DNA of 60,076 nt from Oscillospiraceae bacterium. GTDB taxonomy: Bacteria > Bacillota > Clostridia > Oscillospirales > Ruminococcaceae. The notes beneath the pieces are model-generated. The model saw nothing but the letters and a program-made list of their open reading frames with translations. It did not search any database and was not told the DNA's origin. Numbering within the stretch: the first letter of the stretch is position 1; the number at the start of each line of letters is the position of its first letter. Positions 45,453 to 53,914 of the stretch are shown one piece after another. The stretch covers positions 1-60,076 of the forward strand of contig JAAVZY010000127.1 of assembly GCA_022791945.1 (NCBI GenBank), in the 5' to 3' direction. Both the position numbers and the translations under genes were made by a program.

Positions 45453-46604
45453 ATGGTAAGGAGATGGAAAAAAGGTGCTCTGGATTTCGCTAAATTTTCA
45501 TTTAGCGAAATAATCATATTCGTTTTTGCCTCTCCTCCGATTAACAATATGAACACTGCCGCAAGACAAGATCCCTATGGAGACTGTCCGCAGATCCTGC
45601 GGGACTATCTATTCTACATGCAGACCATTAAAGGCCGCTCCGAACGGACGGTTATGGGTTACTATATCGACCTGCGGACATTCTTCCGGTTTCTCAGCCA
45701 GTACAAAGGTTTGGTTCCGGCTGATATGCCTTTTGAAGACATTTCCATCTCCAGCATCACGCTGGACGTCCTTCGTGACGTCACTCTTTCGGATCTGTAC
45801 GAATATCTTCACTATGTCTCTTCCGAACGCTCCAATTCGCCGGTTACCCGTTCCCGCAAGGTATCCAGCATCAAATCCTTTTTCCATTACTGCACCAGTA
45901 AAACCAAGCTGCTGGAAAATGATCCCACTATCGAGCTGGAGGTTCCCAGCGTCCGGAAATCCCTGCCGAAATATCTGACCCTGGAGCAATGCCTGGAGCT
46001 GCTGAAAAGCGTGGACGGCGAGTTTCGGGAGCGGGATTACTGTATGGTAACCCTCTTCCTCAACTGCGGGATGCGTCTCTCCGAGCTGGTGGGCATCAAT
46101 CTAAGCGATTTAAAGGAAAATACCGTCCGTCTTCTGGGCAAGGGAAACAAGGAACGCATCGTCTATCTGAATGACGCCTGCCTGGACGCTCTGCAGGGAT
46201 ATCAGGTCTATCGGAACACCCATCCCATCCATCCGGCTCACCGGAACGCGCTCTTCCTGACCCAGCGGGGCACCCGGATCGGAGCGCGCCGGGTGGAGCA
46301 GATCATTGATGAAAACCTGAAAAAAGCCGGGTTGGATCAATATGGCTTCTCCACCCACAAGCTTCGCCATACAGCCGCAACCATGATGTATCAGCATGGA
46401 AATGTAGACATCAAGGCTTTACAGGCCATTTTGGGACATGCTAATCTGGGGACTACCGAAATTTATACGCATCTCTCCAGTCAGCAGCTGGAGCAGGCCG
46501 CCCAGAGCACGCCCCTCTCCCGTCTCCCCGCGCCCAAGCCCAGAAAACCAAAATCCTCCGGAAGCTCCAAAAAATCCGCTCCAGAGGACGAAAATCCGCT
46601 CTGA
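45453..46604 (+). CDS. Tyrosine recombinase (XerC/XerD-like)
   Basis: A 383-residue site-specific recombinase. After a SAM-like core-binding domain (LFYMQTIKGRSERTVMGYYI), the catalytic set is complete: Arg in CGMRLSELVG, Lys in GKGNKERIV, HKLRHTAATM (His, Arg), LGHANLGTTEIYTH (His, Tyr). Length and solitary position suit a chromosomal XerC/CodV-like enzyme. ATG 45453 has a perfect AAAGGAGG, adding ~32 unusual residues (MVRRWKKGALDF...) before MNTAARQDPYGD. A hairpin (TTTCGCTAAAT/ATTTAGCGAAA, 45485-45510) lies in that segment. ATG 45549 would be the conventional start but has no Shine-Dalgarno. Confidence 0.9.
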   Translation: MVRRWKKGALDFAKFSFSEIIIFVFASPPINNMNTAARQDPYGDCPQILRDYLFYMQTIKGRSERTVMGYYIDLRTFFRFLSQYKGLVPADMPFEDISISSITLDVLRDVTLSDLYEYLHYVSSERSNSPVTRSRKVSSIKSFFHYCTSKTKLLENDPTIELEVPSVRKSLPKYLTLEQCLELLKSVDGEFRERDYCMVTLFLNCGMRLSELVGINLSDLKENTVRLLGKGNKERIVYLNDACLDALQGYQVYRNTHPIHPAHRNALFLTQRGTRIGARRVEQIIDENLKKAGLDQYGFSTHKLRHTAATMMYQHGNVDIKALQAILGHANLGTTEIYTHLSSQQLEQAAQSTPLSRLPAPKPRKPKSSGSSKKSAPEDENPL

Positions 46605-46683
46605 ATTAGAGAAGATGCACAAATTGGCGTCTTTATTTTTCAATAAGTTTTCTCTCTTCTTTCCGTTTTTTTCCGGATTGTTC

Positions 46684-46712
46684 TTGACGAACCAGGCAAA
46701 ATCTCATATAAT
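46684..46712 (+). promoter_or_regulatory. Sigma-A promoter of adhE
   Basis: TTGACG (46684-46689), a 17-nt spacer and TATAAT (46707-46712), about 128 nt before the ATG. The -10 lies in a short palindrome AATCTCATATAATGAGATT. Confidence 0.88.
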
Positions 46713-46716
46713 GAGA

Positions 46717-46734
46717 TTGTTAGAAAATTAACAA
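46717..46734 (+). promoter_or_regulatory. Rex-type operator upstream of adhE
   Basis: TTGTTAGAAAATTAACAA differs from the clostridial Rex consensus TTGTTAANNNNTTAACAA at one position. It covers the expected transcription start. Rex, which senses NADH/NAD+, commonly represses adhE in clostridia. The rex gene is not in this window. Confidence 0.85.
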
Positions 46735-46839
46735 TCCAGTGATTCCTCAGGGGCAGTCAAAAATTTTCTAATTCCAGCATCCCCCCTATTCAGTTGGCTC
46801 CAAACCATTCACCATATTTCTGTAGGAGGTTATTTGTTT

Positions 46840-49449
46840 ATGGCTGCAAATGCTACCGAAAAAAAGGAAGTCAAGGTTGTGGAGAACGATGTCAACAAAA
46901 CGATTGACGGCCTGCTGCAAAACGCCAAACAGGCGCTGAAGGAATTCATGTCCTTCGATCAGGCCACCATTGACAACATCGTTCACGAGATGGCGCTGGC
47001 AGGCCTGGACAACCACATGAAGCTGGCGAAGATGGCTGTTGAGGAAACCGGCCGCGGCATCTATGAGGACAAGATCATCAAGAACCTCTTTGCTACCGAG
47101 TATATCTGGCACAACATCAAGAACGAGAAAACCGTTGGTATCATCAAGGACGACGAGGCAGAGGGCATCATTGAAATCGCGGAGCCTGTCGGCGTAATTG
47201 CCGGCGTTACTCCGGTTACCAACCCCACCTCCACCACCATGTTCAAGTCCCTGATCGCTCTGAAGGCCAGAAACCCCATCGTTTTCGGCTTCCATCCCTC
47301 CGCGCAGAAATGCTCTGTTGAGTCTGCCCGCATCCTCCGTGACGCTGCCATTAAGGCAGGCGCCCCCGAGCACTGCATCCAGTGGATCGAGGTTCCCTCC
47401 ATCGATGCCACCAACGCTCTGATGAACCATCCCGACGTAGCCTTGGTGCTGGCAACCGGCGGCTCCGGCATGGTAAAGGCCGCTTACTCCACCGGCAAGC
47501 CTGCTCTGGGCGTAGGCCCCGGCAACGTTCCCTGCTATATTGAGAAATCCGCTGATCTGGAGCGGGCCTGCACCGACCTGATGCTCTCCAAGACCTTCGA
47601 CAACGGCATGATCTGCGCTTCCGAGCAGGCTGTCATTGTGGACGAGGAGCTCTCCGCCCGTTTCGAGAAGTATATGAAGGACAACTCCTGCCACTTCCTG
47701 AACGCCGAAGAAACCGAGAAGGTCACCAACTATGTAATCAACCGGGAAAAGGGCGGCGTAAACGCTGCTGTTGTCGGCAAGCCCGCCGCTTGGATTGCCA
47801 AGAACGCCGGCGTGAATGTACCTGACAACACCAAGATCCTCATTGCCCGTCTGCCCGACGTAGGCGCTGAGTATCCCCTCTCCCGTGAAAAGCTCTCCCC
47901 TGTTCTGGCCTACTTTGTGGTTAAGAACACCGAAGAGGGCATTGAGAAAGCCTGCAAGATGCTGGAGCTGGGCGGCCTGGGCCACTCCGCGGTTATCCAC
48001 TCCACCAACGACGAGGTCATCAAAGCCTATGCCAGCGCGGTCAAGGTTGGCCGTGTCATCATCAACTCTCCCTCCTCTCAGGGCGGCATCGGCGATATTT
48101 ACAATGAGAACACCCCCTCCCTTACTCTGGGCTGCGGCTCCTTCGGCAGAAACTCCACCACTCAGAACGTATCCACCCAGAACCTGCTGAACATCAAGCG
48201 TGTTGCCAAGAGGAGGAAGAATATGCAGTGGTTCAAGATTCCGCCGAAAATCTACTTTGAGAACAACGCAGTTCAGTATCTGGAGAAAATGCCCAATATC
48301 TCCCGTGCGTTCATCGTCTGTGACCCCATGATGGAGAAGCTGGGCTATCTGGAGAAGGTTCTTTACTACTTGAGAAAGCGCGAGGTCTACTGCCATTCCG
48401 AGATCTTCGCTGAGGTTGAGCCGGATCCCTCTGTGGATACCATCATGCGGGGCGTACAGGCCATGCGGAACTTTAAGCCCGATGTCATCATCGCTCTGGG
48501 CGGCGGCTCCTCCATGGATGCGGCGAAGGGCATGTGGCTCTTCTATGAACATCCTGACACCTCCTTTGCCGGCATGAAGCAGAAGTTCCTGGATATCCGG
48601 AAGCGTACCTTCCACTTCCCTGAGCTGGGCAACAAGGCGCAGCTGGTTTGCATCCCCACCACCTCCGGTACAGGCTCCGAGGTAACCTCCTTCTCCGTTA
48701 TCACCGACGACGGCAACAATATGAAGTACCCGCTGGCTGACTACGAGCTGACCCCCGATGTAGCAATCATCGATCCCCAGTTTGTAGCTACCATGCCCAA
48801 ATCCATCACTGCGGACACCGGCATGGACGTGCTCACTCATGCAATCGAGGCTTATGTTGCAACCATGGCCTCCGATTACACCGACGGCCTCTGCCTGCAC
48901 GCCATCAAAATTGTCTTTGACTATCTGGTGAAGTCCTACAATGGGGATCTGGCTGCCCGCGAGAAGATGCACAACGCCTCCTGCATTGCCGGTATGGCGT
49001 TCACCAACTCCTTCCTGGGTCTGAATCACTCCATGGCCCACAAGCTGGGTGCGGAATATCACATCCCCCATGGACGCGCCAACACCATCCTGCTCCCCTA
49101 CGTAATTGAGTACAACGCGCAGAAGCCTACCAAGTTTGCGTCCTTCCCCAAATATGAGAAGTTCATTGCGGATCAGCGGTATGCGGAAATTGCCCGGCAC
49201 CTGGGCCTGCCCGCTTCCACCACTGAGGAGGGCGTCAAGAGCCTGATCAATGCCATCAAGGATCTGAACAAGGCCATCAACGAGCCCCAGTGCATCAAGG
49301 ACTGCGGCGTTGACGAAAAGACCTTTATGGACGGCCTGATGGAGCTCTCTGACAATGCCTTCAACGACCAGTGCACCACTGCGACCCCCCGTTACCCGCT
49401 GGTTTCTGAGATCGCTGAGCTCTACAAGAAAGCCTACTACGGCAAATAA
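46840..49449 (+). CDS. adhE: Bifunctional acetaldehyde-CoA/alcohol dehydrogenase
   Basis: An 869-residue fusion reducing acetyl-CoA to acetaldehyde and then ethanol, using two NADH. The N-terminal CoA-acylating aldehyde dehydrogenase has the catalytic Cys in NGMICASEQAVIV and GVTPVTNPTSTT. A linker near KRRKNMQWFKIPPKIYFEN leads to the iron-dependent alcohol dehydrogenase (GGGSSMDAAK, HAIEAYVATMASDYTDG, HSMAHKLGAEYHIPHGRAN with metal His). TAGGAGG lies 10 nt before ATG 46840. AdhE usually assembles into spirosome filaments. Codon bias looks stronger than in neighbours, suggesting high expression. Confidence 0.98.
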   Translation: MAANATEKKEVKVVENDVNKTIDGLLQNAKQALKEFMSFDQATIDNIVHEMALAGLDNHMKLAKMAVEETGRGIYEDKIIKNLFATEYIWHNIKNEKTVGIIKDDEAEGIIEIAEPVGVIAGVTPVTNPTSTTMFKSLIALKARNPIVFGFHPSAQKCSVESARILRDAAIKAGAPEHCIQWIEVPSIDATNALMNHPDVALVLATGGSGMVKAAYSTGKPALGVGPGNVPCYIEKSADLERACTDLMLSKTFDNGMICASEQAVIVDEELSARFEKYMKDNSCHFLNAEETEKVTNYVINREKGGVNAAVVGKPAAWIAKNAGVNVPDNTKILIARLPDVGAEYPLSREKLSPVLAYFVVKNTEEGIEKACKMLELGGLGHSAVIHSTNDEVIKAYASAVKVGRVIINSPSSQGGIGDIYNENTPSLTLGCGSFGRNSTTQNVSTQNLLNIKRVAKRRKNMQWFKIPPKIYFENNAVQYLEKMPNISRAFIVCDPMMEKLGYLEKVLYYLRKREVYCHSEIFAEVEPDPSVDTIMRGVQAMRNFKPDVIIALGGGSSMDAAKGMWLFYEHPDTSFAGMKQKFLDIRKRTFHFPELGNKAQLVCIPTTSGTGSEVTSFSVITDDGNNMKYPLADYELTPDVAIIDPQFVATMPKSITADTGMDVLTHAIEAYVATMASDYTDGLCLHAIKIVFDYLVKSYNGDLAAREKMHNASCIAGMAFTNSFLGLNHSMAHKLGAEYHIPHGRANTILLPYVIEYNAQKPTKFASFPKYEKFIADQRYAEIARHLGLPASTTEEGVKSLINAIKDLNKAINEPQCIKDCGVDEKTFMDGLMELSDNAFNDQCTTATPRYPLVSEIAELYKKAYYGK

Positions 49450-49464
49450 ATCCCCCTTTCCTTC

Positions 49465-49500
49465 AAAAGCAGCCATCCTTTCAAGAGGATGGCTGCTTTT
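49465..49500 (+). terminator. Intrinsic terminator of adhE
   Basis: AAAAGCAGCCATCCT and AGGATGGCTGCTTTT form a 15-bp perfect stem around a 6-nt loop; the T4 end is within the stem. Confidence 0.88.
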
Positions 49501-49510
49501 CCACGGGCAA

Positions 49511-49787
49511 GATCTCGAGGGCTCTGCCTCCCCTACCCTATCAATTTTTCGGAATGGCCTCTTCGTTCACATAAAATCCCTTTTAAGGATAGACACTTTG
49601 TGGTATAATAAGTACAAGTACTTATTATACGTCGATGGCCAGGGCGATGCGTTCGCTTCGCTCACTCCCGCCCGAATGGCCAATTATACCAATTCCGCTG
49701 CGCTTCACGGTATAATAAGCAAAAAGGATGGGATTCCAAAGGGACGAGTCCCTTTGGCGGAGGTGCGGGGGCAGAGCCCCTGCGGAC
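49511..49787. repeat. PMR12, disrupted repeat with a GGTATAAT palindrome array
   Basis: PMR ends are at 49511-49530 (GATCTCGAGGGCTCTGCCTC) and 49721-49787 (AAAAAGGATGGGATTCCAAA, GGGACGAGTCCCTTTGG, GGGGCAGAGCCCC). Between them is unrelated AT-rich sequence with a perfect 13-bp hairpin GTATAATAAGTAC/GTACTTATTATAC (49603-49630). Further GGTATAAT-type words occur near 49683 (ATTATACC) and 49709. No gene is seen here. Confidence 0.7.
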
Positions 49788-49816
49788 TGGGGGATGCCTC
49801 TAAGGAGGGAATGGAT

Positions 49817-50368
49817 TTGGAAAACGTGGTAGTGCCGGGAATTGGCGTGGGCGCCATGTCTGATAAATATCAAATTAAAGTTCTGATCTGCTACCTGCTT
49901 CACTCGGTCCCCTCCCCTCTTTCCAAGGAGCAGCTGGGCGCCGTGTTTCAGGAGGGGCAGTACGTCAACTATTTCAGCTTCTGCGACGCTCTGCAGGAGC
50001 TGACTGATGCCGGACACCTTAGCTTGGATTCGGACGGACGTTATATCCTGGAGCCCCTGGGCGTAGAAACCGCAAAACGTCTGGAGCGGAATCTCCCCAA
50101 GTCCCTCCGGGACAATGTGGTCACAGCCGCTATGCATCTCATTGCCCAGCTGAAGGTTGAGCGGGAAAACGAAGTCCGGATTCTCCCCCATCAGAACGGC
50201 TTCATGGTGCACTGCACCTCGCACGACGGTTCCTTCGTTATCCTGAAACTGGAGCTTTACGCGCCGGATCAAATCCAGGCGGAACGGATACGGGAACGGT
50301 TTCTCGCCGATCCTGCCGGCATTTATCAACAGGTTGCCGGTCTGCTGATCGGTGAGCTGGAAGCCTGA
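49817..50368 (+). CDS. DUF4364 family protein
   Basis: A 183-residue protein of the DUF4364 type, common in clostridia. The N-terminal half is a winged-helix-like region (YQIKVLICYLLHSVPSPLSKE, YVNYFSFCDALQELTDAGHL), followed by a small alpha/beta part (NEVRILPHQNGFMVHCTSHD). It may act as a regulator, but no target is known. TTG 49817 lies 7 nt after AAGGAGGG; ATG 49811 is too close to that site. Confidence 0.8.
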   Translation: MENVVVPGIGVGAMSDKYQIKVLICYLLHSVPSPLSKEQLGAVFQEGQYVNYFSFCDALQELTDAGHLSLDSDGRYILEPLGVETAKRLERNLPKSLRDNVVTAAMHLIAQLKVERENEVRILPHQNGFMVHCTSHDGSFVILKLELYAPDQIQAERIRERFLADPAGIYQQVAGLLIGELEA

Positions 50369-50406
50369 TTCAGACATCGTCCTCTTTGAAAGGAACAGTC
50401 AAGACA

Positions 50407-51474
50407 ATGAGAAAACATCATCTGATCGACCTGAATGATCTGACCAAAACCCAATGGGAACAGATTACCGAGCTAGCAATCCGCATTAAAAACAGTCCGG
50501 ACAAGTATGCAGACAGCTGCAGGGGGAAGATCCTGGCTACCCTCTTCTATGAACCCTCCACCCGGACACAGATGTCTTTTCAGACCGCCATGCTCCGCCT
50601 GGGCGGAAGTGTGATCGGCTTTGACAATCCCCAGAACAGCTCTGTCTCCAAGGGTGAAAATCTGGTGGACACCATCACCATTGTCAGCGGATACGCAGAT
50701 ATCATCGCCATGCGCCATCCTGTGGAGGGGGCCGCTCTGGCAGGCGCCCAGTACTCCCGCTGCCCGCTGATCAACGCTGGGGACGGCGGTCATCTCCACC
50801 CCACCCAGACGCTCACCGACCTGGTCACACTGGCCAGCGAGATCGGCGATCTCAACCATCTGACCATTGGTCTTTGCGGGGATTTGAAAAACGGGCGCAC
50901 GGTTCATTCTCTCATCAAAGCACTCAGTCACTACAAAGGAATGCATTTTGTCCTGATCTCTACCGACGCCCTGACCCTGCCGGATCGGTTCAAGGAGATC
51001 ATTCGGGCCTCCAGCAACACCTATGAGGAATGCTGCTCCCTGGAGGATGCCATGTCCTCCCTGGATGTGCTTTACATGACCCGGATCCAGAAGGAACGGT
51101 TCGCAAGCGAAAAGCTTTATAATGAGCAAAAGAACGTCTACATCCTCACGCCGGACAAGCTGACAAGCGCCAAGCCGGAGCTGAAGATTCTCCATCCCCT
51201 GCCCAGGGTGGACGAAATCGCCATGGAAGTAGACAATGATCCCCGCGCCATCTACTTCCGGCAGGCCCGCTATGGAGTCTATGCCAGAATGGCGCTGATC
51301 CTGACCCTTTTGAACGCGGGTGTCAGCGAACCGGTTCTGAAGGGAATCTCCCACGGGCAGCACTGTAAGAATCCCCGGTGCGTCACCAACAACGAACCCT
51401 ACCTGAAAAGTGCTTTTGTAATGGATGGAGGCCTGTTCCACTGTGAATACTGCGATGCCCCACTCCTGCTCTAG
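50407..51474 (+). CDS. pyrB: Aspartate carbamoyltransferase with PyrI-like zinc tail
   Basis: Makes carbamoyl aspartate in pyrimidine synthesis. The first ~308 residues are a normal catalytic chain: YEPSTRTQMSF binds carbamoyl phosphate, SVSKGENLVDT supplies the Lys loop, MRHPVEGAA the His, and LHPLPRVDEIA follows. An extra ~45-residue tail has Cys arranged CX4CX20CX2C (CKNPRC...CEYC), like the zinc domain of regulatory chain PyrI, but the allosteric nucleotide domain is absent. AAAGGAAC lies 10 nt before ATG 50407. Overlaps the next gene. Confidence 0.96.
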   Translation: MRKHHLIDLNDLTKTQWEQITELAIRIKNSPDKYADSCRGKILATLFYEPSTRTQMSFQTAMLRLGGSVIGFDNPQNSSVSKGENLVDTITIVSGYADIIAMRHPVEGAALAGAQYSRCPLINAGDGGHLHPTQTLTDLVTLASEIGDLNHLTIGLCGDLKNGRTVHSLIKALSHYKGMHFVLISTDALTLPDRFKEIIRASSNTYEECCSLEDAMSSLDVLYMTRIQKERFASEKLYNEQKNVYILTPDKLTSAKPELKILHPLPRVDEIAMEVDNDPRAIYFRQARYGVYARMALILTLLNAGVSEPVLKGISHGQHCKNPRCVTNNEPYLKSAFVMDGGLFHCEYCDAPLLL

Positions 51475-52105
51475 GGCGGAGGGCCGCTATACACATCCTG
51501 TTCTGTTCTATGGATCCCCTCATAAGGCCGGCAACACCCGCAGGCTGGTGGAGCAGGTCTGTCCCGGCCTTCCGCTGGCAGCAGAGCCGGAGATTATCTC
51601 CGCCTACGATCTGCGCATCCGTCCCTGCTGCGACTGCCGGAGCTGCTATCATGGGGAGTGCCCCTTAAATGATGACGGAATGGGCGAGCTGCTGGAAAAA
51701 TTCCAGCAGGCGGATCTGCTGATCTGCGCTCTTCCCATCTATTTCAACGGGCTGCCCGCACCCATGAAGGCCATTGTGGATCGAAGCCAGCAGCTGTTTG
51801 TCAAGCGGTTTGTCCAGCGGGAGGCCGTATCTTCTCCTCTCAGGCCGGGTATCTTATTGACAACCGCCGGATCTCCGGATCGAATCAGCAACAGCGGCGG
51901 CGGGGCCATGGAGGGGGCCTACTCCTCCCCTGCCGTCAGTGTCAGCGGCGGCGTCCGGGAGATCATCCGGATGTTTTACGGATGTCTGGGCGTATCCCTG
52001 GCAGGCCACATTGCCCTTTCAGATATGGACCAATCCCCTGACATCGCGGTGGATCCCAGTCAGATTCAGGAGATCCGCCGGCGTCTTCAGGAGTGGCAGA
52101 TATAA
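51455..52105 (+). CDS. Flavodoxin-fold NAD(P)H-dependent oxidoreductase
   Basis: About 216 residues with an NADPH-dependent FMN-reductase/iron-sulfur-flavoprotein-like fold. GSPHKAGNTRRLVEQV binds FMN phosphate; CCDCRSCYHGECPLNDD is a Cys-rich loop like the cluster-binding loop of iron-sulfur flavoproteins; PIYFNGLPAPMKAIVDR follows. Physiological partner unknown, possibly thioredoxin encoded next. The start is unclear: ATG 51455 overlaps pyrB by 20 nt without a good Shine-Dalgarno, and the nearby GGCGGAGGG (51476-51484) is not followed by an in-frame ATG, GTG or TTG. Confidence 0.8.
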   Translation: MPHSCSRAEGRYTHPVLFYGSPHKAGNTRRLVEQVCPGLPLAAEPEIISAYDLRIRPCCDCRSCYHGECPLNDDGMGELLEKFQQADLLICALPIYFNGLPAPMKAIVDRSQQLFVKRFVQREAVSSPLRPGILLTTAGSPDRISNSGGGAMEGAYSSPAVSVSGGVREIIRMFYGCLGVSLAGHIALSDMDQSPDIAVDPSQIQEIRRRLQEWQI

Positions 52106-52133
52106 TAATAACGATAGATAAGGAGAAATCAAA

Positions 52134-52445
52134 ATGGAATTGCTTCATGCTTCAAATGAGAGCTTCGACAGTGAGGTTCTGCAGAGCCCGCAGCCGGTTC
52201 TGGTTGACTTTTATGCCGATTGGTGCGGCCCCTGCCGGATGCTTGCCCCGGTGATCGAGGAGATCGCCCAGGAGCGTTCGGATCTGAAGGTGGTCAAGGT
52301 CAATGTAGACGATGCGGACGCAGTCGCCGCACGGTATGGGGTCATGAGCATCCCTACAGTGATCCTGTTTGAGGGCGGACAGGCTGCCCATCAGCTGGTC
52401 GGGTTCCGTTCCAAGGAAGCCCTGTTGGAGGAGCTGGGCCTGTAA
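52134..52445 (+). CDS. trxA: Thioredoxin
   Basis: A 103-residue thioredoxin with the redox motif WCGPC in VDFYADWCGPCRML and the cis-Pro loop SIPTVILF. It reduces protein disulfides in the cytoplasm. AAGGAG lies upstream of the ATG, 28 nt after the flavodoxin-like gene, so they are probably co-transcribed. No thioredoxin reductase is in the window. Confidence 0.95.
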   Translation: MELLHASNESFDSEVLQSPQPVLVDFYADWCGPCRMLAPVIEEIAQERSDLKVVKVNVDDADAVAARYGVMSIPTVILFEGGQAAHQLVGFRSKEALLEELGL

Positions 52446-52450
52446 AAGAA

Positions 52451-52492
52451 ACAGCAAAATCTCCGGCAGAAATCTGCCGGAGATTTTGCTGT
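52451..52492. terminator. 20-bp perfect hairpin after trxA
   Basis: ACAGCAAAATCTCCGGCAGA and its exact complement, separated by 2 nt. The right arm contains ATTTTGCTGT but no distinct U-run. Confidence 0.78.
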
Positions 52493-52918
52493 GGAATTGC
52501 TTCCTGTTATGCAGGACAAAGGAACAAAATGCGGAGAACCGATCCTGGAGCTCCGCATTTCGTTCTGGACAGAACACTTGTTCTTTAGAATCATCCGGTT
52601 TTCCTTGTACAGGTGTTCCAGAAATATTTGCTGTCCCCGCTTTTCTTACACATTTTCCCAATCAACTTTAAAAAGTCCCGATAGGCACTGGAGTCACTGT
52701 CATAATGCTTCAGCAACAAATAGGAAAGGTCAGCGTCCCCCTTCCAGCAGTTTTCCATAATCGAAGATCCCGCAGAATGACTCCCTTTTACCTTGTGTTA
52801 TGAACCCTCATAAGGGCAAAAATAACGGAATCAATCAAACCGGAATTAATCGGTCTAAAAATCAGCTACCTTCCCGATATCGTCTGGAAATATATCTTTC
52901 GATCCTTTAAAATCATGC
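52493..52918. other. AT-richer gene-poor stretch
   Basis: Base composition shifts to lower GC here. The only frame of note is 52591-52758 on the minus strand (55 codons, MENCWKGDADLSYLLLKHYD...), which lacks a good Shine-Dalgarno and looks like a gene fragment. Nothing else is supported. Confidence 0.4.
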
Positions 52919-53626
52919 TTACAAATCCAAGATAGAAAGAATGTCACTTAAAGATTCCAACGTATAATCCTGTCCAAAGTCCTTTATTTCTTTGCTTCTG
53001 TTAATGAGAGCAGAAACAATTCCAAGCTTTTGGGCTCCGATAATGTCCTTTTCTTCATCTCCGATAAATATCATGCCATTAGGAAAAATCTCCAGAGACT
53101 CTAGCAGTTTCACATATCCTGCAGAGTTCGGTTTTCTATAACCAACATCAACAGAAGTAATCGCAATATCGATATAATCGGAAAGTACAGAAATATCCTC
53201 TAAAGAAATTTCGTTATCCATTCCATAGGCAACATCCGTTAAAATTCCTATTTTTATCCCATGCTGCTTTAGTTTTTCCATTGTGTCGATTGTTTCTGGA
53301 TAAGGCTCGGCATCGGCTTTAAAAAAAGAATAAAAACCGGACTTTAAAGTATATAAATCTGTCTGTATCCCCCAGCTTTTTAATATTTGATTAAAAATGC
53401 AATCAGAAGTTGTTTCCCACTCCCGATAGTTCACTCGGGTGTTATACTTCAGAAGCACATCTGTTGCTGCAATCAACATATCCTCTGACAACGTAATATC
53501 AGCCGCAGCGGCAGCGTGCTCTAATCCTGAACGATACAGTCCCTGCCAGTTTAGCGGGTTTTTATATTTAATAAGTGTATGCCCTACATCAAAGCCTATT
53601 GCCTTTATCTCGTTTTTGAACCGCAT
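52919..53626 (-). CDS. HAD-superfamily hydrolase
   Basis: A 235-residue haloacid-dehalogenase-fold protein. Motif I is GFDVGHTL: nucleophile Asp 13 is present but the usual second Asp is Gly 15, unlike typical phosphatases. Motif II is GILTD, motif III RKPNSAGY (Lys) and motif IV FIGDEEKDIIGA. Fold and other motifs are intact, so it may be a hydrolase with altered chemistry or a binding protein. AT-rich codon use differs sharply from neighbours, suggesting horizontal transfer. Confidence 0.85.
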   Translation of the reverse strand: MRFKNEIKAIGFDVGHTLIKYKNPLNWQGLYRSGLEHAAAAADITLSEDMLIAATDVLLKYNTRVNYREWETTSDCIFNQILKSWGIQTDLYTLKSGFYSFFKADAEPYPETIDTMEKLKQHGIKIGILTDVAYGMDNEISLEDISVLSDYIDIAITSVDVGYRKPNSAGYVKLLESLEIFPNGMIFIGDEEKDIIGAQKLGIVSALINRSKEIKDFGQDYTLESLSDILSILDL

Positions 53627-53914
53627 ATTAAATGTTTCGCCTCCATTGCATCGCTAACCCATGAAAATATGAGTAAAAAGCAAAAGAATCGTTACTGAAT
53701 TCTCCGCGCAACTATTCTATTTGACGCATGAAGGTGTTTAGGAACACCAGGATGGCATCTTCAAATGATGATGCTGTGCTCCTTGGATGATTGCGTAGCT
53801 TCAGCCGAGACTGTTCTCATCGCGCATGGAAGTCTGTACAAGGGATTTTTCCAACCACCACTCCGCTATTTCAACGCAAAGACCCAAAACAGAAAGTGGG
53901 GCGAGGTCTTGAGC
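53627..53914. other. Gene-free AT-richer spacer
   Basis: I see no gene or strong signal. A small pair GTGTTTAGGAACACC lies near 53731, and a partial PMR-like word (AAGTCTGTACA) near 53830. Confidence 0.35.

Noticed and set aside
45453-46604. Tyrosine recombinase as an integrase of a prophage or integrative element
   Set aside because: No attachment-site repeats, excisionase or phage or conjugation genes lie nearby; size and motifs fit a housekeeping Xer-like enzyme.
46786-49476. An 896-codon open frame on the minus strand opposite adhE
   Set aside because: It mirrors the strongly biased codons of adhE, has no family similarity or Shine-Dalgarno, and adhE is certain.
52591-52758. 55-codon minus-strand frame in the AT-rich island
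   Set aside because: No adequate Shine-Dalgarno, no recognised family and no context; kept only as a possible fragment.
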